64,000 bases of DNA from Tillus elongatus (GCA_964006375.1 OZ023262.1:88413154-88477153), one strand, 5' to 3'. Positions 32,856 to 44,337 are shown, counted from the first letter of the stretch. A program made the numbers and translations. Notes: generated by a model from the letters alone, not told the origin.

Positions 32856-35800
32856 GTTCCTTCAGGTCAACCTCCAACACAGTAGGGCAGCCACGGCCGG
32901 ACTACTAATGGCTCTGAGGAACACGGATGTGGCCCTCATCCAGGAACCGTACTCCTACAAAGGAGAGATCAAGGGACTCGGCGGAGCTAATGGAAAGCTC
33001 ATCTACAGCAGGTCCAGCGAGAATCCGAGGGCCTGCATTTTTGTCAGGGAAGGGATAGAGTTTCTCCCTCTAATGAATTTCTGTTCCAGGGACCTGGCAA
33101 CGATCAAAATCCGATGTGGAGGAGCGGATGGGCTGAGGGACATTACTGTCGCGTCAGCCTATCTGCCAGGGGACAGCACGGACCCTCCTCCACCCAACGA
33201 ATTGGAGCAGCTGATGGTGGGTAGCAGAGCAGGTGGATGGCAGACCATCATCGGCATGGATGCGAATGCGCACCATGAGTTGTGGGGTAGCTCGGACACA
33301 AACTCTAGGGGTGAGGCACTTTTACAATTCTTTATGAAATTTAATTTAGACATATTGAATAGAGGTAATAAACCGACATTCGTCACAACACGGCGTGAGG
33401 AAGTTTTAGACCTAACAGTTTCCACCCAGTTTCTGGGTGACTTTGTTAAAAGCTGGGCTGTGTCTGGGGAAGTGAGTAGCTCAGACCACAGATACATCCG
33501 GTTTGAAATCGCCAAAGTCGAAAGAGAAACGGTATGGTACCGGGACCCCCGCAAGGCGGACTGGGAAGCCTACAGGGCAGACCTAGCTGTGGAACTGCGG
33601 GGGGTTGAGAGGGCCATAAGGGATTCAATAGACCTCGAGATTGCAGCAGTCCAATTGCGAGACGCAATTACCTCGGCCTATAACGCCAACTGCCCCCTGA
33701 AAATGAGGGTGTCCACCAGGAACGTCCCATGGTGGAACGAGGACCTCAGGCAAAGGAGGACGCAGGTTCGTAAGCTGTTTAACGCGGCCAAAAGGTCGGG
33801 AGCATGGGATGAATATAGACAGGCCCTATCGACCTATAACAAAAGACTGAGGGACGCCAAGAAGGAGTCGTGGAGGAGGCACTGCGAAGAAGTGGAAAAC
33901 ACGTCCGAGAGTGCTCGACTACACAAGATCCTGTCTAAGGGCCCTCAGACTAACATAGGCTCCCTTAGAACACCCACGGGAGGCTTTACAAGCTCGGGGG
34001 AGGAAACTATGGAAATTTTACTCCAGACGCACTTCCCCGGCTGTAACATAATAAACCAATCACCTCCGGACTGGGAACACTCAGAAATAGAGGCGCCTTA
34101 TAGGCGGGCATCTAGAGTAGACTGGACAGTCGCTAAAGAGGTGGTTACCTGGAGCAAAATCAGATGGGCCATTAACAGCTTTAAGCCATACAAATCGCCG
34201 GGATTTGATGGAATAATGCCCATCATGCTCCAACAGGGGATAGATATACTGGCGCCGGTGCTTACCCTCATTATGAGGGCCAGCCTGGCTCTGGGGTACA
34301 TTCCGAGGGCATGGAGACTGGCCAGGGTTGTATTTATTCCTAAACCTGGGCGTCCAACAGACCAGGCAAAGTCCCTGAGGCCAATAAGTCTCATGTCCTT
34401 CTTGCTGAAAACAGTGGAAAAACTGCTCGACCGGCACATTAGGGGCGGTGTACTGGAAGCATATCCTCTACACTGCGGACAATATGCATACAGAGCAGGA
34501 TTCTCAACAGAAACAGCACTGCACCAACTGGTGCTGAAACTGGAGAATACGCTGGAGAACAAGGAGGTGGCGCTGGGGGCCTTCCTAGACATAGAGGGGG
34601 CCTTTAGCAACACCTCGTTCGGATCGGTTCTGGCAGCTGCCCGGGAGCGTGGAATAGAGGAGACCTGCTGCAGGTGGATCGGTTCCATGCTCAGGGACAG
34701 GGCGGTGTTCACCTCACTCGCGGGAGGGACTCTGCTGGCGGGGGTCGCGGCGGGGTGTCCGCAGGGGAGCGTTCTGTCTCCCTTGCTCTGGTGTCTAGTC
34801 GTGGACGGCCTGCTGGGGAGGCTCTCGGGAGGGGGGTATGAGGTACAGGGCTATGCGGACGACATTGTCATCATAGTCCGAGGAAAGGTCACACAGGCAG
34901 TGTGGGAGCGTATGCAGACTGCACTGAAAGTGGTGGAAGGGTGGACGGTTGATCAAGGGCTCGGGGTGAGCCCCGAGAAAGCAACCGTCGTGCCGTTTAC
35001 GAGGAGGAGGAAGTGTGAAAGCCACAGAACTCTCACTCTATACGGTAGGAGCGTTCCAATGGCCAGGGAGGTAAAATATCTTGGGGTCGTATTGGACTCT
35101 AAGCTAACCTGGAATGGTCACATTGGAAAAATACTGCGTAAGGCAGTCATGACCTTAGCCGTCACTAGGCGGCTATATGGAAAAACGTGGGGACTAAGAC
35201 CTAGTATGGCCCACTGGCTGTACACAAGGGTGGTCAGACCATCGTTAACATATGCGGCACTGGTCTGGTGGCCTAAGGTGACACAATCCAGTGCCAAACA
35301 AAAACTAGGCAAGATCCAAAGGATGGCTTGCCTAGGCATCACAGGGGCCATGTCTTCAACCCCAACAGCCGCCATGGAGGTGTTGCTGGATCTACCCCCC
35401 CTACACTTCGTTATTATGGGAGAGGCCAGGCTAGGACTATACAGACTAGCCTGCAATGGTAGACTGAAGATCAACCCAGGCTTCAGGGGCCACTGCAAAA
35501 TTCAGGAGATCGTGAAGGAACCCATGCTTGAAATGAGGTCAGACTTCGCGAGCCCGCGAATGTGCAGGGAAAACAACTTCACAGTGGAAATCCCTGATCG
35601 CGGGGCATGGCGGGAGGAGACACCGGGCATACCACGGGACGCGCTCGTCTGGTTCACGGACGGATCTGGCGGGGAGCGTGGGACGGGGGCAGGTGTTTAC
35701 TCGGAAGGACCGAGGGTAAGTCACAGTATTTCCCTCGGAGCCCATGCAACGGTGTTTCAGGCCGAGATGTACGCCATCCTGCACTGTGTGCGGGAGAACA

Positions 35801-36489
35801 AGAGGAGGGGCTACACCAACAAGCGGATCCTCATAGCCACAGACAGCCAGGCAGCCCTTAAGGCACTAAGTAGCCCACGGGTAAATTCCTGGCTGGTGAG
35901 TGAGTGCCGAGACGAGACGAGCGACCTGGCTGGGCAGAATGAGGTGACCCTCATCTGGGTGCCGGGTCACTCGGGGGTCAAAGGCAATGAAGAAGCTGAC
36001 AGTCTCGCAAAGAGGGGGTCAGCAGAACCATTTATGGGACCAGAACCGGCTCTGGGCGTGTCAAAGAGCACTGCCAGGGGAGCCATTAAGTCCTGGGTCA
36101 GAAACCAACACAAGGTGTACTGGGCGGACTGTCCAGGGCTCAGACATGGGAAGTCAATAATTGACGGACCCAGTTCAAAGAGAGCTGTGGAGCTGCTAAA
36201 CCTTAGCAGAGGACAGCTCAGAAACACAACAGGTCTCTTGACGGGACACATGGCCGTCAAGAAACACCTACATAAAATGGGGCGGTTCGAAGGGGACCTC
36301 GCATGCAGACTCTGCGGCGAGGGGGAGGAATCAGCCCAGCACATCTTGTGCGAGTGTATAGCTCTGGACCGGAAAAGACAACTGATCTACGGTCACTCTA
36401 GACCGGAGACAGAGCAATATAAAACTTCACCCTACCAATCGCTGTGCAGACTAGTTCAAGGCACAGTGATTTTGGAATGGGTGGAGTAA
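32845..36489 (+). CDS. LOA-like LINE ORF2: endonuclease, RT, RNase H, 1214 aa
   Basis: Performs target-primed reverse transcription. An APE-type endonuclease occupies residues ~1-225 (VNLQHSRAA, IQEPYSY, IIGMDANAHHELWG, SSDHRYI). RT is around 440-730 with KSPGFDGIMPIML, LRPISLMSFLLKTVEKLL, CPQGSVLSPLLW and catalytic YADD at residue ~670 (34,852-34,863). RNase H has its first aspartate at ~939 (WFTDGSGG), then AEMYAIL, TDSQAAL at ~1000 and GHSGVKGNEEADSLAK. The C-terminal zinc-knuckle-like CRLCGEGEESAQHILCEC is at ~1154. RNase H after RT favours LOA (or I) over R1. The frame is fully open and all catalytic residues are in place. Confidence 0.95.
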   Translation: MGLRFLQVNLQHSRAATAGLLMALRNTDVALIQEPYSYKGEIKGLGGANGKLIYSRSSENPRACIFVREGIEFLPLMNFCSRDLATIKIRCGGADGLRDITVASAYLPGDSTDPPPPNELEQLMVGSRAGGWQTIIGMDANAHHELWGSSDTNSRGEALLQFFMKFNLDILNRGNKPTFVTTRREEVLDLTVSTQFLGDFVKSWAVSGEVSSSDHRYIRFEIAKVERETVWYRDPRKADWEAYRADLAVELRGVERAIRDSIDLEIAAVQLRDAITSAYNANCPLKMRVSTRNVPWWNEDLRQRRTQVRKLFNAAKRSGAWDEYRQALSTYNKRLRDAKKESWRRHCEEVENTSESARLHKILSKGPQTNIGSLRTPTGGFTSSGEETMEILLQTHFPGCNIINQSPPDWEHSEIEAPYRRASRVDWTVAKEVVTWSKIRWAINSFKPYKSPGFDGIMPIMLQQGIDILAPVLTLIMRASLALGYIPRAWRLARVVFIPKPGRPTDQAKSLRPISLMSFLLKTVEKLLDRHIRGGVLEAYPLHCGQYAYRAGFSTETALHQLVLKLENTLENKEVALGAFLDIEGAFSNTSFGSVLAAARERGIEETCCRWIGSMLRDRAVFTSLAGGTLLAGVAAGCPQGSVLSPLLWCLVVDGLLGRLSGGGYEVQGYADDIVIIVRGKVTQAVWERMQTALKVVEGWTVDQGLGVSPEKATVVPFTRRRKCESHRTLTLYGRSVPMAREVKYLGVVLDSKLTWNGHIGKILRKAVMTLAVTRRLYGKTWGLRPSMAHWLYTRVVRPSLTYAALVWWPKVTQSSAKQKLGKIQRMACLGITGAMSSTPTAAMEVLLDLPPLHFVIMGEARLGLYRLACNGRLKINPGFRGHCKIQEIVKEPMLEMRSDFASPRMCRENNFTVEIPDRGAWREETPGIPRDALVWFTDGSGGERGTGAGVYSEGPRVSHSISLGAHATVFQAEMYAILHCVRENKRRGYTNKRILIATDSQAALKALSSPRVNSWLVSECRDETSDLAGQNEVTLIWVPGHSGVKGNEEADSLAKRGSAEPFMGPEPALGVSKSTARGAIKSWVRNQHKVYWADCPGLRHGKSIIDGPSSKRAVELLNLSRGQLRNTTGLLTGHMAVKKHLHKMGRFEGDLACRLCGEGEESAQHILCECIALDRKRQLIYGHSRPETEQYKTSPYQSLCRLVQGTVILEWVE

Positions 36490-36566
36490 GACTAGGGGTA
36501 TGCACAATCAACCAAGGGTTGCGGTGCTATCGGGGCGGCAAGGCCGCGGACGAGCCCTGAGGGAAC

Positions 36567-36584
36567 AAAAAAAAAAAAAAAAAA
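36567..36584 (+). other. LOA poly(A) tail
   Basis: Eighteen A residues after gggaac. The last two overlap the target duplication. Confidence 0.95.
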
Positions 36585-36596
36585 GGCTCATTTGGG
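36583..36596. other. LOA target-site duplication, right
   Basis: Second copy of aaggctcatttggg. Confidence 0.88.
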
Positions 36597-38626
36597 CTTT
36601 CCAATGCATCTGGACGAAGTTAAAGATTCAGTACAGAAGATTTTGAAAATAATTGGCCGCAGCAACCCTTTTGTAAACGACAGGCCTGGAGATAAATGGC
36701 TTCATCTATATCTCAAGCGGAACCCGGATATTTCAAAAAGAAACACAGAGATACTATCAAAGTCACGGGCCGCCGTTACAGAAAATTGTCTACGGGGATG
36801 GTTCTCTGCACTTCACAACGTATTGGAAACTGAACAGTTACTAGGTATGATGGAAGATCCTCAACGCATATTTAATGCAGACGAAACCGCACTTAGAACA
36901 CGTTCAAAATCTGGATTAGTTTTAGCGCCAAAAAGTCAAAATAATTTGTATGAAGTCGCAACGGGCCCTGAAAAAGGATTTATAACCGTTGTATCTAATT
37001 ATTGCGCTGCCGGGATCGCTGCACCTCCCATGGTGGTACTTCCGTACAAAAGAATTCCTAAGGAGTTGGCTCTCACTGTAGCTAACGGCTGGGCGATTGG
37101 ACGTTCAGATACTGGCTGGATGACCGCTGCAACATTTTTTCAATAAGTTGCCAACGTGTTTCACCCATGGTCAGTGTCAACAAACCCCACATTCCCTATT
37201 ATATTATTCATCGATGAAGATAAGTCCCATTACAATCAAGAACTGTGTGAATTCTGCGTGGAAATAAGGAAATTTTTTATTGCTTATATCCTAACGCCAC
37301 ACACATACTCCAGCCTTGCGATGTAGCCATATTCAGACCTTTAAAGGTGCAATGGAAGGAAGTTGGCAGGAACTTTAAACAAAGATCAAGTGCCACAATA
37401 ACCAGGCACAATTTCTGCTCATTGTTGAAAGAAGCGTTTGACAAAGCTTACTACAATACAGAAATGATTCAGAGTTTGTGGATTGTTTCCACTGAACCCG
37501 GATGCTGTGGACTGCAGTAAATGTATATCTACTAGTCGTGATGAGATGTTTCCAAAACATCTAGAGGAAAATAATCTAACACTTTATGATTATCTGGTAT
37601 CAAAGAAAGTCGTGGGATATTTAGTGGAAATGTAACAATAAAAAGTGTTGAAGATAAATTAGGTCAAAAACTTACATCCAGCGATCATAGGGACATGTAT
37701 TCGTTTTGGAATTTTCGTAATGCTAATATTGGAGAGACTTATGACTGTGTTTCTGAAATCGACAAGGAAAACATGCACGTCGATGACACGGCTTTTGAAA
37801 TTCCAGCACTTACGGACTCATTTCTGGATAATTTACCGATAGAAATTGATTGTATTTTATTCGACCCTATTGAACGTAGTACCTTGCAAGGAACTTCAAT
37901 TACTGACATAAAAACTACAATATTAGATGCAGGCTCCACAAATACTAGATATGAAAATGAAAATCAATATGATAAATCAGAGAGTGGCATTGCAGAATTT
38001 GCGAACGAAGTCTGCAATTATATCGTGGAGGTCATCTTAATTTCAGTCTTCCAGATTATAGACAACAAAAGGAACAATGTCAACGTATCTGCCACAGTTG
38101 GCAAAACAGCGGATGAGAAAAAATTAAAATTATTTTAGATATTACTGTATGAACCGGGTCAAATTGTGTTCCAGTATAGGAGAAAACTAGCAACTGTTGT
38201 ACAAAAAGCACGAAAACGTGAAACTATGCCTTTTGCTATAACATCACGAAAATGGGTGAAATATCAACAAAACATCGAAAGGCAGAAAACAGAAATGCAA
38301 GAAGCTTCACGAAAAAGAAAAATGGACAGGGACCGCAAGAAAATGGAAAAAAAGCCAAAAACCTAAAACAAAATTACGATCTGCATCGAGCACGGCCGAG
38401 TAGTGCCGTGTGTGTCATAGGTGACTATGTTGTGGTCAATTTTGAGGACTTAAGGTATCCCGGTCTCATAAAAAATATCATTGGAGCTAAATTTGAAATC
38501 GGCGTCGCATAAGACGAGAACAAACAGATGAAAGTGGCCGAAATCTGTGATGATAGCCATGAATTGATAAAGAAAATTCCTGTAACAATAGTAGAAGATG
38601 ACGGAACATTTATTATAAAAACGTAA
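36597..38626 (+). pseudogene. Pogo/Tigger-like gene, 3' part (DDE domain), broken
   Basis: Continues the gene split by the LOA element. A CENP-B-type DNA-binding domain (NPFVNDRPGDKWLHLYLKRN, then SRAAVTENCLRGWF) is followed by the DDE_1 core: IFNADETALRT (first aspartate, about 36,880), GFITVVSNYCAAGIAAPPMVVLP, and a stop at 37,144. Beyond it, FIDEDKSHYN replaces the usual DGHSSH, and LNPDAVDCSKC is recognisable near 37,495-37,525 but in shifted frames. 37,695-38,138 is an acidic, unrecognised stretch. 38,166-38,370 is basic and coiled-coil-like. 38,410-38,510 (YVVVNFEDLRYPGLI) is the C-terminal module seen in Tigger-like proteins. Several stops and frameshifts show it is a pseudogene. Confidence 0.75.
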
Positions 38627-38664
38627 ATCAATATCATGTTTTATATTGTTTTTATACTATGTTT

Positions 38665-40205
38665 TCTAATTTTTTTTTATTTTTTTTTTATTCCCACAAC
38701 ACACCACGGGGATTTACAGCCTAAATAATATCGTACCGTGGGTGTCGACAAGGAGGAAAGATGCAACTTTTTAATTCTGGACTTGAAGGTTTGAGGAAGG
38801 AAAACATGTGCCAGCAAGGAATTCCACAACTTGGAAGTCCTCGGGACAAAAGAGCGGGCATAACAAGATGCTCTATGTCTGGTGACCTGGACAGTAAAAG
38901 GGTGCATTCGCTCTGTTCTCCTGGTAGATCTGTTGGGGGCGGAAGGTGGAGGAACTATGGAAGAAAGCTCCTCTGAGCAGTGTCCGTGCAGATATCTATA
39001 AAATAGAGAGAGGTCACCAACGGCACGTCGGTGGGCAAGAGATGGCAGCCTTGGGGTGAGGGTAGGGTCACCGATGAGACGTATAGCTCTTTTCTGAATG
39101 GAGTCCAGGATAGCGAGTGGAGAAGCGGCAGCAGCACCCCAGATGTGGGAGCAGCAGTATTCGAGGTTTGGTCTTATTTGTGAGGTATATAAAGTATAGA
39201 GATTAGCTGGTGAAAAGTATTTGCGAGCCCGGAAGAGGAAACCTAATTTCTTAGCAGCCGCTTCTGCAATTAATGTGATATGTTGGTGTCAATTGAGATT
39301 GCGATCCACAGAGATGCCAACAAGTGAAAAGGACTCATTACTTTGAATAACTTGGTTGTTTATTGTGATGGGTCTCGGGCTGGTGTATCTCTTATGAGAA
39401 AGAAAACAAGACTGTGATTTGGTGGGGTTGAATTGTACAAGATTAGACTTCCCCAGTCTAATATTTTTTGGAGATCCACGGAGACAGAACCCTCCATGTG
39501 TCTGCGATTCTCATCTAGTTGGGCCAAAAAGACAGGCTTAGAATATTGTTTATTTGAGTGGAGGGTGCTGTCGTCGCGTAACTGGGAACTGAGTTGGATG
39601 TGCTAGAGAGGAGGTCATGGATGTGGAGAAGAAACAAAGCAGGGGCTAAAGATGAACCTTGAGGAACTCCTGCATTTATTGGCTACAGTTGAGAGAAATG
39701 GCCATCCACGGCAGCAGAAATGCTCCGGTTGGAGAGGAAATTTACTGTCCAGGTACAGAGTTTTGGTCGTAGGCCATAAGCCGGAAGTTTATTAAGCAGC
39801 GTTGCGTGTCAGACCTGGTCGAATGCTTTGGATATGTCTAGAGCGACAATCTGGGATTCATCGTGTAGTTCCATAGACTTGTTCCAAGAATGGGTGACAA
39901 AGGAAAGGAGGTCGGCAGTTGATCTGCGCTGACGGAATCCATTTTGCCTGTCGTGGATTAGACTGTATTTTTCAAAAAATTTAGGTAATTCGGTGTTTAT
40001 AAACTTTTCCATCAGTTTAGAGACGACAGAAAGGAGAGAAATAGGCCTGTAAGTTGCTAGGAAGCGCTTTTGATCCTTCCTTGGGGACGGGTTGTACTCG
40101 AGCAGTTTTCCAGTTACTAGGGAATATGCCTCTATTGTAAGATGTCTTAAACAGACAAGTCAGGGCAGGAGCAAGTTCTGGTATGCATTTTTTAAGATCA
40201 ATTGA
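38665..40205 (-). pseudogene. LINE-A copy b: RT to 3' end
   Basis: Minus strand. It starts with a block nearly identical to copy a (gggacgggttgtactcgagc, about 40,085) at the start of RT. It continues with KFFEKYSLIHDRQNGFRQRRSTADLLSF and IVALDISKAFDQV (39,809-39,990), then decayed RT core and thumb. It ends with SFVPRTSKLWNSLLAHVF (38,830-38,900) and a 3' tail of A/T runs near 38,670-38,695. The endonuclease half is absent (5' truncation at ~40,205). Frequent frameshifts mean no product. Confidence 0.75.
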
Positions 40206-40274
40206 TTAAAATGTTTGCAAAAAGACTGTCTAAGATGCAAATTATTTGCTATACTAAAGCATAAACCTACATTC

Positions 40275-40590
40275 AAGCTTACAACCCGTTAATTACAACA
40301 AATCGGCACATGCTCCGTAGCAGAGTTCGTTATGTGCCACTACGAAACTTAAACTGAAAGGATGACACAGCCTTAAAGTGTGGAACCTTTTCTAAATTTT
40401 TAAAATTAAATTTTTTTATTTTTAACGTTATAAGGTCAGATTACGTAGGTAACTGTAATTAATTTTTAGTGATTTTTTTTTTAGAAAAGAAATTATGAAT
40501 GAGTTAAGAAGTCCTAAGTGTTTTATTCAAATGTTAATAGCAGATGAGGTATTTTTTTTCTTTTAACTTAGAGATCAAAAGTTTGGCATA
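40275..40590 (+). repeat. R5 repeat copy
   Basis: Collinear with 57,220-57,540: acaacccgtt.attacaac, taacgttataaggtcagatt, ttattcaaatgttaatagcaga. The tRNA-like B-box segment visible in the other copy is deleted or decayed here. Confidence 0.5.
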
Positions 40591-40801
40591 TGGTATACTT
40601 TTTATGATAAAACACCTATACAAAATTTGGTTACCGTAGCTTTGTGATTTCCGGAGATACAAATTCTTTTCGAAAGAAAACTCAATGTTTTCCGGAAAAA
40701 ACTGGTTCGACTTTCTTGACTAACGAACAAATCCAAGCCACTTGCAAACAAACGCACTCACCAAATTTAATCAAAATCCATTTATTTTTTGAGTTAGCGG
40801 T

Positions 40802-40866
<65 letters not shown>

Positions 40867-40960
40867 TTTTGAAATTCACGTGTCGAGATCTCCTTATTAG
40901 TGAATTTTTTCAAGGAAATTCACTAAAAGAGTTTTTTTTCTGTATCGAAGCACCCATTAA
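40591..40960 (-). repeat. M2 partial copy with AT core
   Basis: Minus orientation: atttccggagatacaaat and ctggttcgactttcttgac, then gttagcggtgtgatat, the AT array (40,805-40,865), and the hairpin end gagatctccttattagtgaattttttc..aaattcacta at 40,885-40,925. Confidence 0.7.
40805..40865. repeat. (AT)n microsatellite
   Basis: AT array at the usual position inside an M2 copy. Confidence 0.96.
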
Positions 40961-41705
40961 TTTTTTTTAGATCTGAAACAGGTTAACTAATTTAGAAACC
41001 ATTTAGTTAATCGATTGTCGACAATAAAAATTACCCACCATGTATTAATATTGTTACTATTACCTTTATTGCTTTATATCATACAACATAAACAAAAACC
41101 TGCATCTGTAGAATCGCTCGCAACTTTGAATTAGTTTTGTTTATAGCGAGAAATAGCTAACACTAAGTACAATACAGATTACGGATCGATCTTCTTACAC
41201 ATCTAAACCAGAAACGAATCAATTTAGTGTCTTTCAAAAAAGAAACCGACTATTTTTCAGATTAGAATGTGTATTACGCTTGTACTGTGGTCGACCAATA
41301 ATTGTCACAAATGAGGTGAAGCCTGGAACGAAGACTGATGAAATAAAAAGCACAGTCAAGTAAGAAGTTTATGGTGCGCACGACAAAGACTGATTGTGTG
41401 TGTTCGAAAGAGGAGAAGAAACAAATTGACTGGTCCTAAGCGAACACTATACGTTTTACGTCCGGAAATAGAGTAGCATCCAATGTACGCTAAGAGACTA
41501 CACAAGTACATTTCCCTATAAAAGAAAACGTACAATGAGAGCATTGACACGACGTTACTAGCTCATTAATAAACTAACAGAAACAAATACAGATTTAGAT
41601 AAAAGCATATGACCATTAGCGATAATAAAATTGCAGTATACCTAGATTTTCATTACTACATATTTATCTATTTATTTATTTATTCCACACAATGTACTAC
41701 AGAAG
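40961..41705. other. No gene recognised
   Basis: AT-rich, no motif or second copy found. Confidence 0.4.
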
Positions 41706-41707
41706 GC

Positions 41708-42058
41708 GCTATCAGAGCTTCGGTGGTTCAGTGGTAAGAACGTGTGCCTTTGAACCGAAGAGAACTGGGTTCGATCCCAGGGTACTCCATTGACTTTTTC
41801 AGTACAAACTGTAAAATTAACACCAACCGAGGTTCTGGCATTGTATTTGAGCAAGTTGAATGTCTGCAGGTTCCGACCTTCGGAGGGGGCGTAAAGCGGT
41901 CTTTCCCGTCTCCATGTGATATTGGACACGTTAAAGATCCGTTCAGCCCTTACAGAAAGGCAGAGGTTCGGCAACATTTCCAGGATAGTGAGGTGAAACT
42001 GCTCCTTGGCGTCGGTGATTGGCCATAGTCGCGGAAATAGACCGACGTTAGAGTAATA
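41708..42058 (+). mobile_element. SINE-1, complete copy
   Basis: tRNA-derived head (41,712-41,785) with an A-box-like tggttcagtggtaagaa and a B-box ggttcgatccc. The body contains gcattgtatttgagcaagttgaatgtctgc, ccttcggagggggcgtaaagc, and the conserved end ggtgattggccatagtcgcgg. About 350 bp. SINE-1 would be transcribed by RNA polymerase III and moved by an unidentified LINE. Other copies: 10,228-10,345 (minus), and 50,262-50,364 joined to 53,023-53,250. Confidence 0.82.
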
Positions 42059-42301
42059 ACACACACACAAGGTGTTACCTCTAACATTTCAAACAAGTAC
42101 GTGCAATCTAGTTTATAAACCTATTTTTATTAATGGTAACTAATGTAACCTAGTTAAACGCAATCCCTTGTAACCGTCGATTGGCAAGTGACAGTTCAGA
42201 ATAGTTAATAAGACGAGCATCATACAGGTGCCCCATAAATAATTGGACATTAGCCAAGGAGTGATAGCTGGTACAAAAATAAAGCGATTGAACTAAAGAC
42301 G
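42059..42301. other. No feature recognised
   Basis: Spacer beginning with a short CA run (about 42,058-42,071). Confidence 0.4.
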
Positions 42302-42715
42302 CCTTTTTTTCCCTCAGGGCTCGTCCGCGGCATTGCCGCCCTGATAGCACTGCAACCTTTGGTTGACTGTGCATACCCTTAGTCTTACTCCACCTATTCC
42401 AAAATCACTGTGGATTGAACTAGTCTGCACAGCGATTGGTAGGGTGAAGTTTTATATTGCTCTGTCTCCGGTCTAGATTAACCGTAGATCAGTTATCTTT
42501 TGCGGTCCAGAGATTTACACTGGCACAAGATGCGCTGGGCTGATTCCTTCCCCTCGCCGCAGAGTCTGCATGCGAGGTCCCCTTCGAACCGCCCCATTTT
42601 ATGCAGGTGTTTCTTGACAGCCATGTGTCCCGTCAAGAGGCCTGTTGTGTTTCTGAGCTGTCCTCTGCTAAGATTTAGCGGCTCCACAGCTCTCTTTGAA
42701 CTGGGTCCATGTCTG
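42302..42715 (-). pseudogene. LOA-like LINE, 5'-truncated copy
   Basis: Minus strand: LNLSRGQLRNTTGLLTGHMA through CRLCGEGKESAQRIL matches residues ~1120-1170 of the full ORF2, followed by the 3' UTR end and a short A tail (T-run at 42,303-42,310). A ~20-bp deletion lies near its 5' end, and substitutions relative to the full element are scattered. Confidence 0.88.
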
Positions 42716-44027
42716 GCACCACCGACAGCAACACTGGTTAATTGGCATGGTCATAAATTTTTCCAGTCTGTATCCACATTTCCGAACAAAAGTAAGAAGC
42801 CCATTTAGTTTAACACAAAAAGGTATACTTATATAAAGGGGGCGTTCTTAAGTTTTGTTCGAAAATGTGCACACAGGGTGGACAAAAAAATATGACCATG
42901 TTAATGAACCAGTGTTGCTGGCGGTGGCGCCACCTAGCGGCAGTGGTAAAATTGATACTGTCATCGTATTACTAATGATGCCTAATAATATCATGCCACA
43001 TTTCATAATAATATGTTGAACCACTTTCAAGACATTTTGAAAAATTAAGGAAAATCATTTAAAGACCCTGTAAAACCAAAACGAGTAACATTTTACCAAG
43101 ACATATTGAGCCCAATCGCTTTCTTTGTGCGTCAACTATCATCCCCTAGCTAATGCCCAATCAATTATAGGGCAGCCTGTATTCATACATATTCTAACTA
43201 ATATATAATAGAAATGATATCTATGCAAGCACAAAAAAAATTATGCAAATACTGGTAAACCTTTTTTTACACACAATTTTGCTAAAAGAATATATAAAAT
43301 TCAAGTTATATATCTAATATGTATTTAAAATTGAAAATAAAATAATTCGTTTGCACGAAAATTCCTTTAAACCTTATTTTCCACGAATTTCGTTTAAAAA
43401 ATGTTCCATCCATTGAATAATTTTTCGTAAAATATTCGCAGCAAATGTTTCTTTAAAAAAATCCATTAAATTCATTTATAAGAAAATTCGGTATTAAAAT
43501 AATATTTTGTATAAGAATATTCGCCAATAAAAATAAATTAAATAAATTAAAAAGTAAACTGGTCCGATTTTCCTGGCCAACGAACCTTTTCAAGTGATTT
43601 ATCCACCCACCACAATATAATTTTTCACAAAAACATTTTCGACGAAAAAAATTCATCAAAATTCGCAAACACCTTTTCAAGAAAATCCGAAAACGTTTGT
43701 TTTTATAAAAACTTATTAAACATTTATCATTAGTTACCTATCAAGATTTCACAAAAAACTCAAAAAAAAAATCATTTCTACGGAACAACAAAAAAAGTCT
43801 GCGAAAACTGGCTGAATACTTTTTTTCATAAAATTTTGCTAAAATAATATTTTTAAGAAAATTTACTAAAATGGTTGATGCCAAATCATTTATATCAAAA
43901 TTCACTACCATAACGCGTTTGGTGGGTCAAGACTTTTTGTTTTTCTCATTTATCTGAAAAGCGATCAAAGTTAACCTTGATTTCCGGGATGCCAATGGTG
44001 GGCGACGAATTTGGGACATACTGTATA
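42716..44027. repeat. Unassigned sequence with M2/M1 scraps
   Basis: 42,872-42,960 begins with acagggtggacaaaaaa-like sequence of no named family. 43,555-43,610 has the M2 words ggtccgattttcctggccaacgaacc. 43,893-43,935 is a decayed M1 end (actaccataacgcg..ggtcaagac). No gene. Confidence 0.45.
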
Positions 44028-44062
44028 TAATAATAATAGAAATAATAATAATAATAATAATA
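44028..44062. repeat. (AAT)n microsatellite
   Basis: Imperfect aat/ata triplet run. Confidence 0.85.
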
Positions 44063-44262
44063 TATCATAGCATCAAAATTCGACGGTGTATTCTACAAAT
44101 AAATGTAAGTTTGTGCTTGTATAAGATACAATTTAAAAAAATATAAAATCTAAAAACCAATGTCAAAAATCATTTAACATGTCAGGCAACAGTGCTGAGG
44201 ACACTTGTAAATCCATTTTTTATTTTTCTAAATAATAAAAGATATGGTCATGGAATCTTTAC

Positions 44263-44264
<2 letters not shown>

Positions 44265-44337
<73 letters not shown>
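44265..44337. repeat. (AT)n microsatellite, left flank of LINE
   Basis: Pure AT array directly joined to the 5'-truncated end of the following LINE. Confidence 0.96.

Larger units (their letters stand above)
31344..36582 (+). mobile_element. Full-length LOA-like non-LTR retrotransposon
   Basis: About 5.2 kb with a 5' untranslated region (31,344-31,697), two overlapping complete ORFs, a 3' untranslated region with a conserved cgcggacgagccctgagg end, and an 18-A tail (36,567-36,584). Base composition is far GC-richer than the surroundings. Flanked by a 12-14 bp target duplication. Both ORFs are uninterrupted, so this copy is a candidate for recent or current activity. Truncated relatives lie at 26,466 and 42,302-42,715. 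Confidence 0.93.

Noticed and set aside
33159..36344. Long minus-strand ORFs inside the LOA ORF2 region, up to 204 codons.
   Set aside because: Antisense shadows of a GC-rich coding region. No domain is recognisable.
31344..36582. R1 rDNA-specific retrotransposon.
   Set aside because: The insertion site is a pogo-like gene rather than 28S rDNA, and an RNase H domain follows RT, which favours a LOA-like (or I-like) assignment.
37695..38138. A separate host gene of 147 codons.
   Set aside because: It lies between the DDE remnant and the C-terminal module of the pogo-like gene, has no independent features, and is better read as part of that pseudogene.
41712..41785. tRNA gene (and a second at about 50,262-50,335).
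   Set aside because: Both lie at the head of SINE-1 copies, share the same flanking body, and show no clean anticodon arm. Treated as SINE heads.
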